Assembly (NCBI GenBank): GCA_951812615.1
Contig: CATOSU010000007.1
Location: 353,751 to 417,750, forward strand
DNA: 64,000 nucleotides
Direction of reading: 5' to 3'
Source of the DNA: an uncultured Paracoccaceae bacterium
GTDB taxonomy: Bacteria > Pseudomonadota > Alphaproteobacteria > Rhodobacterales > Rhodobacteraceae
A program made the position numbers and the translations under genes. Under the pieces are notes generated by a model. The model searched no databases, had not been told where the DNA came from, and saw only the letters and a list, made by a program, of their open reading frames with translations. Each line of letters opens with the position of its first letter. The first letter of the stretch is position 1. This document shows positions 42,862-52,559 of the stretch, piece by piece.

Positions 42862-43560
42862 ATGACCGATTACCGCCTGCATTACGCGCCCGACAACGCC
42901 TCGCTGATTATCCGGCTGGCGCTGGAAGAAATGGGGCAGCCCTATGAAACCGTGCTGGTCGACCGCCGGGTTACGGCTCAGCGCAGCGCGGCATATCTGG
43001 CGCTGAACCCGGCGGGGCGGATCCCGACGCTGGAAACACCGGACGGGCCGTTCAGCGAAACCGCGGCGATCCTGCTCTTGCTGACGGAACGGCACGGCAA
43101 GCTGGCACCGCCCCCTGCGTCGCCCCAGCGCGCGCCGTTCCTGAACTGGCTGTTTTTCGTGTCGAACACGCTGCATCCGGACATGCTGAACCTGTTTTAC
43201 GTCCATCGCTACGGCCCGGAGCCCGCGTGGACGGGGATCCGCAAGGCCGCGGCAAAGCGCGTGGACCGGTCGCTGACGGTTCTGCACCGGGAGGCCCGCC
43301 CGCGTCTTGCCGGGTGGTTCTGCGCGGATGTTCCTTCGGTTCTGGACCTGTACCTCGCCGCGATCCTGCGCTGGTTGCAGATTTATCCCGACGGGTTTGC
43401 CGGCTGGTATGATCCCTCCGCTCACCCTGCGTTTCAGGACATGTGCACGCAGCTGGAAGGCCGGGCCTCGGTCGCGGCGCTGTGCACCGCCGAGGGGCTG
43501 ACCGACCGTCCCTTCACGGCGCCGCTGCCGCCTGACCCGCCCGAAGGCACGGTGGTCTGA
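42862..43560 (+). CDS. Glutathione S-transferase-like protein
   Basis: 232 residues. Thioredoxin-like N-terminal domain with LHYAPDNASLIIRLALEEMG, NPAGRIPTLETPDGPFSETA (the PxL and E-S/T glutathione-binding pattern), and an all-helical C-terminal domain (WFCADVPSVLDLYLAAILRW). The catalytic residue of the N-terminal loop reads PDNAS, so a Ser or Asn may serve. Its TGA is one base from the sdaA ATG, suggesting a transcriptional pair. Confidence 0.85.
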   Translation: MTDYRLHYAPDNASLIIRLALEEMGQPYETVLVDRRVTAQRSAAYLALNPAGRIPTLETPDGPFSETAAILLLLTERHGKLAPPPASPQRAPFLNWLFFVSNTLHPDMLNLFYVHRYGPEPAWTGIRKAAAKRVDRSLTVLHREARPRLAGWFCADVPSVLDLYLAAILRWLQIYPDGFAGWYDPSAHPAFQDMCTQLEGRASVAALCTAEGLTDRPFTAPLPPDPPEGTVV

Positions 43561-43561
43561 G

Positions 43562-44935
43562 ATGTTCCTGTCCGTTTTCGATATGTTCAAGGTTGGTGTC
43601 GGCCCGTCTTCGTCCCACACGATGGGACCGATGGTGGCTGCCGCTCGGTTTCTGGACCAGATGCGCAGCTCGCCGTTTCAGTTTGCCGGGCTGCGGGCTT
43701 CGCTGCACGGGTCGCTGGCCTTCACCGGGGTCGGCCACGCCACCGACCGCGCGGTGATCCTTGGCCTTGCCGGGTTTTCGCCCGACAGCTACGACGCCGG
43801 GGCCGCCGAACGGGAGCTGGTCCGCATCGGCCGCGAGTGGGTGGTCCATCCCGACGGGCTGAACCCTCTGGCCTTCGACCCGGGCAAAGACCTGATCTTC
43901 GACTATGACCACGCTCTGCCCGGCCACGCGAACGCGATGATCCTCATGGCCACCGATGCGCAGGGCGACGTGACGCTGCAGGAGACGTATTATTCCGTCG
44001 GCGGCGGTTTCGTGATGACCGAGGCTGAACTGGCCACGGGCAAGGACACCGATGACGGGCCGCCGGTGCCCTACCCGTTCAGATCGGCGGCCGAGATGCT
44101 GACCATGGCGAAACGCTCGGGCATGACCATTGCCGCGATGAAACGCGCCAACGAAGTGTCGCGCATCGGGCAGGACGAACTGGTGCGCGGCGCGGGGCGG
44201 CTGTGGTCGGTGATGAATGCCTGTATCGACCGCGGGCTGGAGACGGATGGGGTGCTGCCCGGCGGGCTGAATGTGCGGCGGCGGGCCAAGGGCATCCATG
44301 ATGCCCTGTTGTCCGAGCGGGGCATGAACCTGACCGCTCCGCACACCATCAACGACTGGATGAGCGTCTATGCCATGGCGGTCAACGAGGAAAACGCCGC
44401 CGGCGGTCAGGTTGTCACTGCACCGACAAACGGCGCGGCAGGTGTTCTTCCGGCGGTTCTGCGCTATTATCTGGATCATGTGCCGGGTGCGTCCACGGCC
44501 CATGTCGAGGATTTCCTGCTGACGGCGGCGGCTATTGGCGGGCTGGTGAAATTCAACGCCTCGATCTCGGGGGCCGAGGCCGGGTGTCAGGCCGAGGTGG
44601 GCAGCGCCAGCGCCATGGCCGCGGCGGGATTGTGCGCGGTGCTGGGCGGTACACCTGAGCAGGTGGAAAACGCGGCGGAGATCGCGCTGGAGCACCACCT
44701 GGGCATGACCTGCGACCCGGTGCGCGGGCTGGTTCAGGTGCCCTGCATCGAGCGCAACGGGCTGGGTGCGATCAAGGCGGTGTCGGCGGCCAGTCTGGCG
44801 CTGCGCGGTGACGGTCAGCACATGGTCCCGCTGGACGCCTGTATAGAGACCATGCGCCAGACCGGCGCCGATATGAGTGAGAAGTACAAGGAAACGGCGT
44901 TGGGAGGACTTGCCGTGAACGTGCCGAATTGCTGA
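43562..44935 (+). CDS. sdaA: L-serine ammonia-lyase
   Basis: 457 residues. Single-chain iron-sulfur L-serine dehydratase that converts serine to pyruvate and ammonia. Beta domain motif [17 protein letters not shown], and the alpha-domain cysteines for the 4Fe-4S cluster in [20 protein letters not shown] and [18 protein letters not shown]. Full length. Downstream of the GST gene. Confidence 0.95.
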   Translation: MFLSVFDMFKVGVGPSSSHTMGPMVAAARFLDQMRSSPFQFAGLRASLHGSLAFTGVGHATDRAVILGLAGFSPDSYDAGAAERELVRIGREWVVHPDGLNPLAFDPGKDLIFDYDHALPGHANAMILMATDAQGDVTLQETYYSVGGGFVMTEAELATGKDTDDGPPVPYPFRSAAEMLTMAKRSGMTIAAMKRANEVSRIGQDELVRGAGRLWSVMNACIDRGLETDGVLPGGLNVRRRAKGIHDALLSERGMNLTAPHTINDWMSVYAMAVNEENAAGGQVVTAPTNGAAGVLPAVLRYYLDHVPGASTAHVEDFLLTAAAIGGLVKFNASISGAEAGCQAEVGSASAMAAAGLCAVLGGTPEQVENAAEIALEHHLGMTCDPVRGLVQVPCIERNGLGAIKAVSAASLALRGDGQHMVPLDACIETMRQTGADMSEKYKETALGGLAVNVPNC

Positions 44936-45024
44936 TTGCACCATTCCGCATACCGGGCGAAGACTTGCTCATCAGCCATGCAACCTTTGCTTGCATGACA
45001 AGCAATCTCTGCTAGCGTCTGGCC

Positions 45025-45945
45025 ATGACAACAGATCGTCCTGTTCTTGGTATCACGCTCATGCTGGGTTTTTGCATCATCGCCCCTATGGGTGATGCTG
45101 TCGCCAAGATCCTTGGTGCGACGATGCCGCTTGGCTTTCTGCTGTTTGTGCGGTTTGGCATTCAGGCGGGCGTTCTGGTGCCGCTGGTTGCTGCAACCAA
45201 ACGGCCATGGATCATGACGCGTCGCGTGTTCCGGCTGACCGCGCTGCGCACGGGCCTGCATATTGCCGGGATCGGGGCGATGTTCACGGCGCTGCAATAC
45301 CTGCCGCTGGCTGATGCGGTGGCGATCGCCTTTGTCATGCCGTTCATCATGTTGCTGCTCGGCCACTGGGTTCTTGGTGAAGAGGTCGGCATCCGCCGGA
45401 TCATGGCCTGCGCCGTGGGCTTTCTGGGCACACTCATGGTTATCCAGCCCAGCTTTATTGCGGTCGGTTGGCCGGCGCTCCTGCCGCTGGCGGTGGCGCT
45501 GACCTTTTCGCTGTTCATTCTGGTGACCCGGCAGATTGCCAAGGAAACCGACCCGATTTCCTTGCAGGCGGTGTCGGGGGTGCTGGCGACGCTGATCCTG
45601 GTTCCCGCGCTGCTGATCGGGAACCTTCTGGGGCTGGACGCGCTGCGGTTCGCGGTGCCGACGGGATCGGAATGGGCGCTCCTGGTGGGCATCGGGCTGC
45701 TGGGCACCTTCGCCCATCTGCTGATGACATGGTCGCTGCGGTTTGCGCCGGCGGCAACGCTGGCCCCGATGCAGTACCTTGAAATCCCGGTGGCAACCGG
45801 CTTTGGCTGGCTCATCTTCCACGACCTGCCGAACGGGATGGCCGCGGCAGGAATATGCGTGACCATCGCGTCCGGGCTCTACATCGTCATGCGGGAGCGG
45901 GCCACGGCGATGGCGCGGACGCACGAAAAGCAAGCGCCTGCGTAA
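45025..45945 (+). CDS. EamA-family (DMT) transporter
   Basis: 306 residues, ten predicted membrane helices in two EamA repeats (GDAVAKILGATMPLGFLLFV for the first; ETDPISLQAVSGVLATLILV in the second). Inner-membrane permease for an unknown metabolite. The 3' end overlaps the convergent thiN gene by 59 bases. Confidence 0.85.
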   Translation: MTTDRPVLGITLMLGFCIIAPMGDAVAKILGATMPLGFLLFVRFGIQAGVLVPLVAATKRPWIMTRRVFRLTALRTGLHIAGIGAMFTALQYLPLADAVAIAFVMPFIMLLLGHWVLGEEVGIRRIMACAVGFLGTLMVIQPSFIAVGWPALLPLAVALTFSLFILVTRQIAKETDPISLQAVSGVLATLILVPALLIGNLLGLDALRFAVPTGSEWALLVGIGLLGTFAHLLMTWSLRFAPAATLAPMQYLEIPVATGFGWLIFHDLPNGMAAAGICVTIASGLYIVMRERATAMARTHEKQAPA

Positions 45946-46582
45946 CCTCCGGTAAACATGACCGCGGCACGATAACCAGCAATCCGGGCGCATCCGTGTT
46001 CAGCCGGACCGGGCCTGTCGCCCGGTTCGACGTCCCGATGCGCCCGCCCGGCGACAGGTCCAGACCGTCAATCGGCCATTCCAGCCCCCGCGACCGTCCG
46101 GCGACCGGGCAGAGCGGAAACAGCGACACAACCGCGCCGGCGGGCACGTCGAAGGACACGGCAGGCGGCGCAAGAAACACGATCTCGTCCGGGCCCAGCA
46201 ACACACAGGGACGATCGGCAAAACGCAGAAGCGTGCTGAAGGCCGCCAGCTGATGGTCGATCCGCGCGCCCAGAAACCCCACCGCCAGAACAATCGGCGC
46301 ACGGATGTTGCCCAGCGCTTTGTCGAAATCGGTGCTGTCCTGTTCGGTGATGCGATGCAGACGCCCGGGATCGACCCGCGCCCGGTCCTCGGCTGTCAGA
46401 CTGTCGAAATCGCCGATCACGGCCTGTGGCGTGTAGCCTGCGTTTAAAGCAAAGGTCGCTCCGCCATCAGCGGCCACAAGGCAGGGTGCAAGTTCCAGCG
46501 CGTCTTTGAGGTCCTGTTCCGCGGCTTCTCCGGCCCCGACCAGCGTGACCGGATGCGAACTGTGAACAATCTCTTCTGACAT
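45887..46582 (-). CDS. thiN: Thiamine pyrophosphokinase
   Basis: 231 residues. CLVAADGGATFALNAGYTPQ, AVIGDFDSL, EQDSTDFDKAL and GFLGARIDHQLA are the conserved motifs of the ATP- and thiamine-binding enzyme that makes thiamine diphosphate. Convergent overlap with the EamA gene. No thiamine riboswitch is evident upstream of it. Confidence 0.9.
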   Translation of the reverse strand: MSEEIVHSSHPVTLVGAGEAAEQDLKDALELAPCLVAADGGATFALNAGYTPQAVIGDFDSLTAEDRARVDPGRLHRITEQDSTDFDKALGNIRAPIVLAVGFLGARIDHQLAAFSTLLRFADRPCVLLGPDEIVFLAPPAVSFDVPAGAVVSLFPLCPVAGRSRGLEWPIDGLDLSPGGRIGTSNRATGPVRLNTDAPGLLVIVPRSCLPEVTQALAFRASAPSPWPAPA

Positions 46583-46721
46583 GCGCGGATTAATGCCAAT
46601 TTTAGAAACAGATCACAATCAGGTCACAAAATGATACGCTGCTCTGCACAGATTCGGGCCGCTTTTGACGCCGATCCGCGAGTAAGGACTTGTTTAACAA
46701 AATGTAGAGGACGAGCATCCC

Positions 46722-48803
46722 ATGGTCCACACAAACAAAGTGCTTACCGTTTCTTACGGCACATTCTCGTGCACGCTGGAAGGTTTTGAAGATTCATTCG
46801 GCACGATGAAGGCGATTGCCGAGTATTTCCGGGACCTAGCAGCGGATGACCGGTATTTCGGCGCAGAACCGCCGCAGCCCGATGCAGACATGCTCGCCCG
46901 GATTGCCCAACGCGAGATTGCCCGCCGGGTCGAGGCCAGCACGGACGGCAATGCCATTTTGCTGCGCGCCCATGACGAACAGGATGCCCAGCCCGCCCCC
47001 GAACCTCAGGCCGCACCAGAGCCGCAGCCTGAACCCGAACCACAGCCTGAACCGCAGGTCGCTGCGGGCTTGCAGGCCGCCGCGCCGCTGGTACCCGAGG
47101 TGGAACAGGAAGACGTGGCCGCCGACGAAGAAGAAATCGTTCACGTTGAAGAGAATGTTGACGTTTCCGACGTCACCCCTGAACCGGAGCTGACGCCGCA
47201 GTCGCTTGAGGACGCCGCCGGGCAGGCGCTTACCGGAGACCTGCAGGACGACGTCATCATCGCCGAGGATATCGCAGACGCGGTGACCGAGGAGCCCGAG
47301 GCGGAACCGGAAGACGAATTGATCGGCGACACCGTTGCCGGGCTGTCGGTCGAGGACGACGCCGAGGCCGCGGTCCCTGCCGCGCCGATGGCCGAGCCGG
47401 AGCCCGAGACCGACAGCATCGCGGCCAAGCTGCAGCGCATTCGCGACGTTGTCGCCCGCGACAACCGGCTGGATCAGCCCGAACCGCAGGCCGAAGCGAC
47501 CAGCGACGATGATGCCCTGCTGGACGCGATTGCCGATGCAACGGCTGAACACGATGATGAACCCGAGGTCATGGAACCGGTCGAGGCGGTCGCGCCAGCG
47601 GCAGAGGAACAGCCGGAACCGGCCCCCAAGATGCCGGAACCGGAAGCCGCGCCGCAGGATGTCGCGGAAGAGGCCAGCGATGACGAACCTGCTCCGTTCA
47701 ACCTCGCCGCGTTTCAGGCGGTGACGGCTGCAGCGGCAGAAGAAGATTACGACGACGATTATGACGATAATTTCGATGACGAAGACGAGCCCGAACTGAG
47801 CAGCGAAGACACGATCTTTGCCGGACTCGACAGCACCGAGGACATGACCGACGCGGATGACGAGGACGAAGTGTCCAACATCCTGGCCGGCGGGGACACC
47901 CCGGCTGAAGAGGCCGGTCCGGTAGGAAAAGCACGTGTCATCAAGGTCAAGCGTGCCGATCTGGAAGCCGCGATTGCCCGCGGCGCGCTGGAATCGATCG
48001 AGGACGAGGACGCGCCCGACACCTCGCTGTCGCCGGAGGAAGAGGCGGACCTGATGCGCGAACTGGCCGAGGTCGAGGCCGAGTTCGGCGATGCGGCCAC
48101 GGCCGAGCCCGACGATGACATGCCGCGCCTTCTGGCCGAGGCCGGTCAGAAGATGGAAGACGAGGATTCAGCGACCAACCGCGAAACCTATGCCCAGCTG
48201 CGCGCCGCCGTTGCCGCGACCCGGGCCGAGGAAAAGGTTGTCGGTGAACCCAAGCTGCTGTCGCTGGACGAGGAATACCGCAACGATCTGGCCAGCGTCG
48301 TGCGCCCCGACCGCCCGATGACCCGGCCCGTGACCCGCCCGGTGACCAAGCCGGTCGATCGCAGTCGCCCGACGACCGAGATTGCCGCCCCTCTCAAGCT
48401 GGTGGCCGAGCAGCGTGTCGATGGCGACGAAACCACCCCCCGTCAGCCCGTCCGCCCGCGCCGGGTGACAACGGAACTGCTGGAAGAAGAAGACAAAGGC
48501 GCAGAAGATCAGGCACCGGGCGGTTTCGCCGTGTTTGCCGAAAAGGTCGGCGCAAACGGGCTTTCGGAGCTGCTGGAAGCGGCGGCGGCCTACATGTCTT
48601 ACGTGGAAGGCCGCGAGAAGTTTTCGCGCCCGCAACTGATGACGAAAGTCCGGCAGGTGGAAAAGGACGATTTCAACCGCGAAGACGGGTTGCGGTCATT
48701 TGGCCAGCTGCTGCGCGAAGGCAAGATCGAAAAGGCCGGCGGCGGACGTTTCACCGCATCCCCGGATATAGGTTTCCGTCCGGACCAGCGCGCTGCCGGC
48801 TGA
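46722..48803 (+). CDS. Very acidic, low-complexity 693-residue protein
   Basis: N-terminal ordered part (residues 1-75, MVHTNKVLTVSYGTFSCTLE, then GTMKAIAEYFRDLAADDRYF), a long disordered middle (about 85-570) dominated by Glu, Asp, Pro and Ala, and an ordered C-terminal part (about 600-693, KVGANGLSELLEAAAAYMSY, KFSRPQLMTKVRQVEKDDFN) that looks like a small winged-helix. A short basic patch RPMTRPVTRPVTKPVDRSRP lies near residue 530. No membrane segment. I recall similar proteins in Rhodobacteraceae without assigned function. The ends are conserved-looking, the middle is not. It could tether or organise other proteins; that is inference. Confidence 0.75.
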   Translation: MVHTNKVLTVSYGTFSCTLEGFEDSFGTMKAIAEYFRDLAADDRYFGAEPPQPDADMLARIAQREIARRVEASTDGNAILLRAHDEQDAQPAPEPQAAPEPQPEPEPQPEPQVAAGLQAAAPLVPEVEQEDVAADEEEIVHVEENVDVSDVTPEPELTPQSLEDAAGQALTGDLQDDVIIAEDIADAVTEEPEAEPEDELIGDTVAGLSVEDDAEAAVPAAPMAEPEPETDSIAAKLQRIRDVVARDNRLDQPEPQAEATSDDDALLDAIADATAEHDDEPEVMEPVEAVAPAAEEQPEPAPKMPEPEAAPQDVAEEASDDEPAPFNLAAFQAVTAAAAEEDYDDDYDDNFDDEDEPELSSEDTIFAGLDSTEDMTDADDEDEVSNILAGGDTPAEEAGPVGKARVIKVKRADLEAAIARGALESIEDEDAPDTSLSPEEEADLMRELAEVEAEFGDAATAEPDDDMPRLLAEAGQKMEDEDSATNRETYAQLRAAVAATRAEEKVVGEPKLLSLDEEYRNDLASVVRPDRPMTRPVTRPVTKPVDRSRPTTEIAAPLKLVAEQRVDGDETTPRQPVRPRRVTTELLEEEDKGAEDQAPGGFAVFAEKVGANGLSELLEAAAAYMSYVEGREKFSRPQLMTKVRQVEKDDFNREDGLRSFGQLLREGKIEKAGGGRFTASPDIGFRPDQRAAG

Positions 48804-48825
48804 CCGACCCATTAACGGAGACCCG

Positions 48826-48860
48826 AACGGCAGGCCCTTCGCGGCCTGCCGTTTTCGTTT
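48826..48860 (+). terminator. Rho-independent terminator of the acidic-protein gene
   Basis: Ten-bp perfect stem AACGGCAGGC / GCCTGCCGTT with an 8-base loop, then TTCGTTT. It is 23 bases past the stop. Confidence 0.8.
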
Positions 48861-48884
48861 CGCGAAGGCAGGGCCGTGCGCTGA

Positions 48885-49253
48885 TCAGAAATGCGCCTTG
48901 GGTTCGTCCGGCTTGCCCGCGGCCACGGCCAGCAGGCCGCCGACACCGGCAAAGGCGATCGGGAACACGGTGAACACGCCGAATCCGAACGCGTGATACA
49001 TGCCCGCCGCCGACAACAGCAGCAGGATCCCGCCCCACAATGCCCGGGCTCGCGCCATCGCCCCGCCGGCCAGCGCCAGCAGCGGGGCAAGCACGCCCAT
49101 CACACGCACGGTCTGCACATTCGCCACCTGTTCGGCCACACCCTCGATTTCGCCAAACTGTTCCACAGCGGCAGTGTAGCCGTAACTGAAAAAGCCGACG
49201 AGCATGCCGAACAGGCCTGCCGTTATTCCCAGTACAAGGGCCGCGTTTCGCAT
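48885..49253 (-). CDS. Four-helix membrane protein of unknown function
   Basis: 122 residues with four hydrophobic helices (AALVLGITAGLFGMLVGFFS, VMGVLAPLLALAGGAMARAR, LWGGILLLLSAAGMYHAFGF, VFPIAFAGVGGLLAVAAG). The pattern resembles DUF4064-like proteins. Short acidic loop after helix 1. It lies 40 bases downstream of the ArsC-like gene on the same strand. Confidence 0.75.
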   Translation of the reverse strand: MRNAALVLGITAGLFGMLVGFFSYGYTAAVEQFGEIEGVAEQVANVQTVRVMGVLAPLLALAGGAMARARALWGGILLLLSAAGMYHAFGFGVFTVFPIAFAGVGGLLAVAAGKPDEPKAHF

Positions 49254-49292
49254 CAGGATCCTCCGTTGACTGCCCTTGAGATAGGCAGCCGG

Positions 49293-49613
49293 TCAGCCTG
49301 CGCCAAGAGCCGCCCTTGTTTCCGCTGTCCAGCCCAGCCACAGCCCCGCGTCGGTTTCGATCAGCGGCCGTTTCATCAGTGCCGGGTGTTCGGCCAACAA
49401 CTCCAGCGGGTCCCGCGTGCGTTCGGATTCGCTCAGTTCGCGCCACGTGGTTGATCGGGAATTGACCAGTTTTTCACCAAACTGCGCAAAAGCCCGGGTC
49501 AGGACCTCCGGCGGCACGCCATCCGCCCGGACATCCACCATCTCAACATTATCAAGCTGTTTCAGTGCCTTACGGCAGGTATCGCAGGTTTTGAGCCCGT
49601 AGAGGCGTATCAT
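49293..49613 (-). CDS. ArsC/Spx-family thioredoxin-fold protein
   Basis: 106 residues. Thioredoxin fold with the CxxC motif LKTCDTCRKALKQL, VDVRADGVPPE, and NSRSTTWRELSE, LLAEHPALMKRPLIETD. This is the YffB/ArsC-like branch, usually a glutathione-dependent reductase or Spx-like regulator; genuine arsenate reduction is doubtful without ars genes. The start at 49613 (MIRLYGLKTCDTC) matches the family; the longer frame crosses the cold-shock promoter. Confidence 0.85.
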   Translation of the reverse strand: MIRLYGLKTCDTCRKALKQLDNVEMVDVRADGVPPEVLTRAFAQFGEKLVNSRSTTWRELSESERTRDPLELLAEHPALMKRPLIETDAGLWLGWTAETRAALGAG

Positions 49614-49824
49614 GCAGAGGATTTCCTTGAAAAGTTGCCGCTCTGGAGAGCAGATTTTACCGCGATTTTCTTGATTTTCGACCCAACCATGCGATCTTTG
49701 TCGCGGATCTGCCGCAATCCTGTCTCCGGGTTGTATTTCCATCGCCGGTGCGTTGCGAGCAGTTTCTGCATAAGACGCCCGGCAGATGACGGGCAAATGG
49801 CAATTGCGAAGGAGACACGGGACA

Positions 49825-50031
49825 ATGCCTACCGGCACCGTGAAATGGTTCAACACCACCAAAGGATACGGCTTTATCGCGCCTGACGACGGCGGTAAGG
49901 ACGTTTTTGTACATATTTCTGCAGTCGAGCGGTCAGGCCTGACAGGGCTCGCAGACAATCAGAAGATTTCGTACGAGCTGATTGATGGCCGGGATGGCCG
50001 GCAGATGGCCGGCGATCTTACCCCTCTTTAA
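49825..50031 (+). CDS. cspA: Cold-shock protein
   Basis: 68 residues, one CSD: GTVKWFNTTKGYGFIAPDDG with RNP1, and VFVHISAVE with RNP2. Single-stranded nucleic-acid chaperone. ATG 49825 with AAGGAGA upstream. A long leader (from about 49640) is compatible with cold-inducible mRNA structure. Confidence 0.95.
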   Translation: MPTGTVKWFNTTKGYGFIAPDDGGKDVFVHISAVERSGLTGLADNQKISYELIDGRDGRQMAGDLTPL

Positions 50032-50245
50032 ACGAACCCTGCCGCGCCCCGGTCCGGCCGGGGCGCAGCCAACGATGACGGCAGCCCGCTGTTGCGAGCA
50101 GATCCCGGCGCGGGGTCTGGTCGAATCGCGTCTGTGACACGGGCCCGGATCACCGTGCGCCGCTGCAATCACCGTTGAATTACAACCGGAGTGGCAGCAG
50201 GATGCCGCGGGCAAACCGGAAACGATCTGTTTCGGCCGGGGTCGC

Positions 50246-50539
50246 TCAGGCGGGATCCCGCTCAGACGTCGAGACCCAATCCTGCCCCATCGCGACGATA
50301 CAGGAGGTGCCCGTGGAGTAGCTGACCACCATAGTCCAGTTGCCGCGCCGGTCGGTCCACACCTCCATGATCTGTTCGGGATCACGAATACCGGTTGCCG
50401 CACGCGAACTGCCGAATTGCGTTTCGAGCTTGTTATGAAGGGCCGATGTCGGTTCGCAGATCACTTCTGCAACCGGACTGCGGGCGATGGCGGGCTGGGC
50501 CAGCACGGCCACCGAGAGTAGAAGGAACATCCTGAACAT
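50246..50539 (-). CDS. Small exported protein
   Basis: 97 residues with signal peptide MFRMFLLLSVAVLAQPAIA. Mature part has two Cys (VICEPTSALH, GTSCIVAMG), and WTDRRGNWTMVVSYSTGTSC, a beta-hairpin pattern seen in many small periplasmic proteins of Rhodobacterales. Function unknown. Divergent from the small membrane protein at 50690, with a palindromic site in between. Confidence 0.7.
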   Translation of the reverse strand: MFRMFLLLSVAVLAQPAIARSPVAEVICEPTSALHNKLETQFGSSRAATGIRDPEQIMEVWTDRRGNWTMVVSYSTGTSCIVAMGQDWVSTSERDPA

Positions 50540-50565
50540 GACGGTTTCGTAACAGTTTTACGAAA

Positions 50566-50592
50566 AAATGTATAGAATAATGATATACATTT
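50566..50592. promoter_or_regulatory. Palindromic site in the divergent promoter
   Basis: Nine-bp inverted repeat AAATGTATA / TATACATTT with a 9-base spacer, in an AT-rich stretch between two divergent small genes. Likely a dimeric regulator site; which regulator is unknown. Confidence 0.35.
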
Positions 50593-50689
50593 GTGGCCAT
50601 GCCCGCCGCATTCCGGCCCAAGTGCGGACATGATCCTCCCTAACTCGAATGGTAGCTCTCTCTGTCCACCAATCGGTCTGCTTACCATC

Positions 50690-51082
50690 ATGTCGCTTGC
50701 ACCCACCACGTCACCCATCCCGCCGGTCCGCCCGGAATTCATCCTGCAGGACAGTCTCTGGCTTGCCTTCCGCAACGGCGGAACAACCGAACTGGCCGAG
50801 GCAGCCAGCGCGCAGGCGTTGGTTCTGTTCTGCTGGCTGCTGGTGCTGACATCACTGGGGATCTGGGTGCGCAGACGCGCCGCGGCGGGCGACGTGCGCC
50901 TGTTCGGACGCTGGAGGCACTATGATGTGAAACTGGACCCCGACCGGGAGAAACCCTGTCGTTGGCAGGTGGGGTCCGCGCGCATGGCCTCGGGCCAGCA
51001 GAAATGGCACTGCGAGATCTGCGGACGTGATGGATTTTCCAGCACAAAGGAACCGCCGCAGGGCTGCAACTGGCGAGGATGA
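50690..51082 (+). CDS. Small membrane protein with a Cys-rich tail
   Basis: 130 residues from ATG 50690. One membrane helix (QALVLFCWLLVLTSLGIWVR), a basic juxtamembrane RRRAAAG, a cytoplasmic domain RHYDVKLDPDREKPCRWQVG, and a C-terminal WHCEICGRDGFSS ... GCNW that may bind zinc. Start is uncertain (weak ribosome site). Unknown function. Confidence 0.55.
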   Translation: MSLAPTTSPIPPVRPEFILQDSLWLAFRNGGTTELAEAASAQALVLFCWLLVLTSLGIWVRRRAAAGDVRLFGRWRHYDVKLDPDREKPCRWQVGSARMASGQQKWHCEICGRDGFSSTKEPPQGCNWRG

Positions 51083-51251
51083 AATCGGTCTGGTTTCAGC
51101 TTTCTGAAAGATCAGATAATTTTCCTGAAAAGAGCGGCCACAACCATTTACGAATGATCGCAAACGGTTATTCAAAGATCGCGTGGGTTATCCGGCAATA
51201 TCGGCCCGTGCCCCACCGGATCTTTGCAACCGTTTATTCAGGAAATCGAAT

Positions 51252-52559
51252 TTGGCACGCCAGTATCTCAAGAAAGCCACGCTGACCTCGACATCGGACA
51301 GCAGTGAAGTACGCGAAACCGTCAACCGCATTCTGAGCGACATTGAAACGGGCGGAGACGCGGCGGCGCTGGCCTATACGCGGGAATTCGACAATTACAC
51401 GGGCAACGTCCTGCTGAGCGCTGACGAGATCGAGGCGGCTTGCGCGCAAGTGCCCGAGCGGTTGAAGGATGACATCCGGTTCGCCCATGACAACGTGCGC
51501 CGGTTTGCCGAGGCGCAAAAGGCAACGGTGGCCGACGTCTCCTGTGAAATCGTGCCCGGCGTGGTCGCCGGCCAGCGCGCGATACCGGTGGATGCGGCGG
51601 GCTGTTACGTGCCGGGCGGCCGCTATAGCCATGTCGCCAGCGCAATCATGACGGTCACCACAGCAAAGGTCGCCGGATGCCGGCATATTGCCGCCTGCTC
51701 TCCGCCGCGGCCCGGCACCGGCATACCGCCGGCCATTGTATTCACGGCCCATACCTGCGGCGCAGACCGGATCATGGCGATGGGCGGGGTTCAGGGCGTG
51801 GCGGCGATGGCGTTCGGCCTGTTTGGATTGCCGCCGGCAAACATCCTTGTCGGTCCGGGCAATCAGTATGTGGCGGAAGCCAAACGCGCCCTGTTCGGGC
51901 GCGTCGGCATCGACATGATCGCCGGCCCAACCGACAGCCTGATCCTTGCCGAAGGCACCGCCGATCCGCTGATCGTGGCAACCGATCTGGTGAGCCAGAC
52001 CGAGCATGGCTACAATTCTCCGGTCTGGCTGGTGACAGATGACCGGGAACTGGCAGAGAGGGTCATAGAACTGGTGCCGGGGCTGATCGCGGACCTGCCG
52101 GAGCTTAACCGGAAGAACGCCGCGGCCGCGTGGCGCGACTATGCCGAGGTCATCCTGTGCGCGGACCGCGAAGAGATGGCGGCGACATCGGATTCCTACG
52201 CGCCCGAGCATCTGACGGTTCAGGCGGAGGATCTGGATTGGTGGCTGAACCGGCTGACCTGTTATGGGTCGCTGTTTCTGGGCGAAGAGACAACGGTGTC
52301 TTATGGGGACAAGGCAGTGGGCACCAATCACGTGCTGCCAACCTCCGGTGCGGCCGCGTATACGGGCGGTCTGAGCGTGCACAAATACATGAAGATCGTC
52401 ACTTGGCAGCGCGCAACGCGCGACGGGTCCCGGCCAATTGCCGAGGCGATGGCGCGGATTTCTCGGATCGAGGGGATGGAGGCCCATGCCCGGGCAGCGG
52501 ACGTGCGGCTGGCCAAGTATTTTCCGGGCGAGGAATTCGATCTGACCGCGTCCATGTGA
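51252..52559 (+). CDS. hpsN: Sulfopropanediol 3-dehydrogenase
   Basis: 435 residues. HisD-fold NAD+ enzyme oxidising (R)-2,3-dihydroxypropane-1-sulfonate to (R)-sulfolactate. Strong HpsN likeness: LARQYLKKA at the N-terminus, LTCYGSLFLGEETTVSYGDK, NHVLPTSGAAAYTGGLSVHK, and ARISRIEGMEAHARAAD. Zinc-binding His residues of the HisD fold lie in EHGYN and EHLTVQ. The start is a TTG at 51252 with AGGA 9 bases upstream; there is no ATG before the conserved region. It faces a TRAP operon with a GntR regulator, the usual HpsR-HpsKLM context. hpsO, hpsP and suyAB are not in the window. Confidence 0.85.
   Translation: MARQYLKKATLTSTSDSSEVRETVNRILSDIETGGDAAALAYTREFDNYTGNVLLSADEIEAACAQVPERLKDDIRFAHDNVRRFAEAQKATVADVSCEIVPGVVAGQRAIPVDAAGCYVPGGRYSHVASAIMTVTTAKVAGCRHIAACSPPRPGTGIPPAIVFTAHTCGADRIMAMGGVQGVAAMAFGLFGLPPANILVGPGNQYVAEAKRALFGRVGIDMIAGPTDSLILAEGTADPLIVATDLVSQTEHGYNSPVWLVTDDRELAERVIELVPGLIADLPELNRKNAAAAWRDYAEVILCADREEMAATSDSYAPEHLTVQAEDLDWWLNRLTCYGSLFLGEETTVSYGDKAVGTNHVLPTSGAAAYTGGLSVHKYMKIVTWQRATRDGSRPIAEAMARISRIEGMEAHARAADVRLAKYFPGEEFDLTASM

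Noticed and set aside
43514-44944. 476-codon frame antisense to sdaA
   Set aside because: sdaA is unmistakable on the other strand; this is a shadow.
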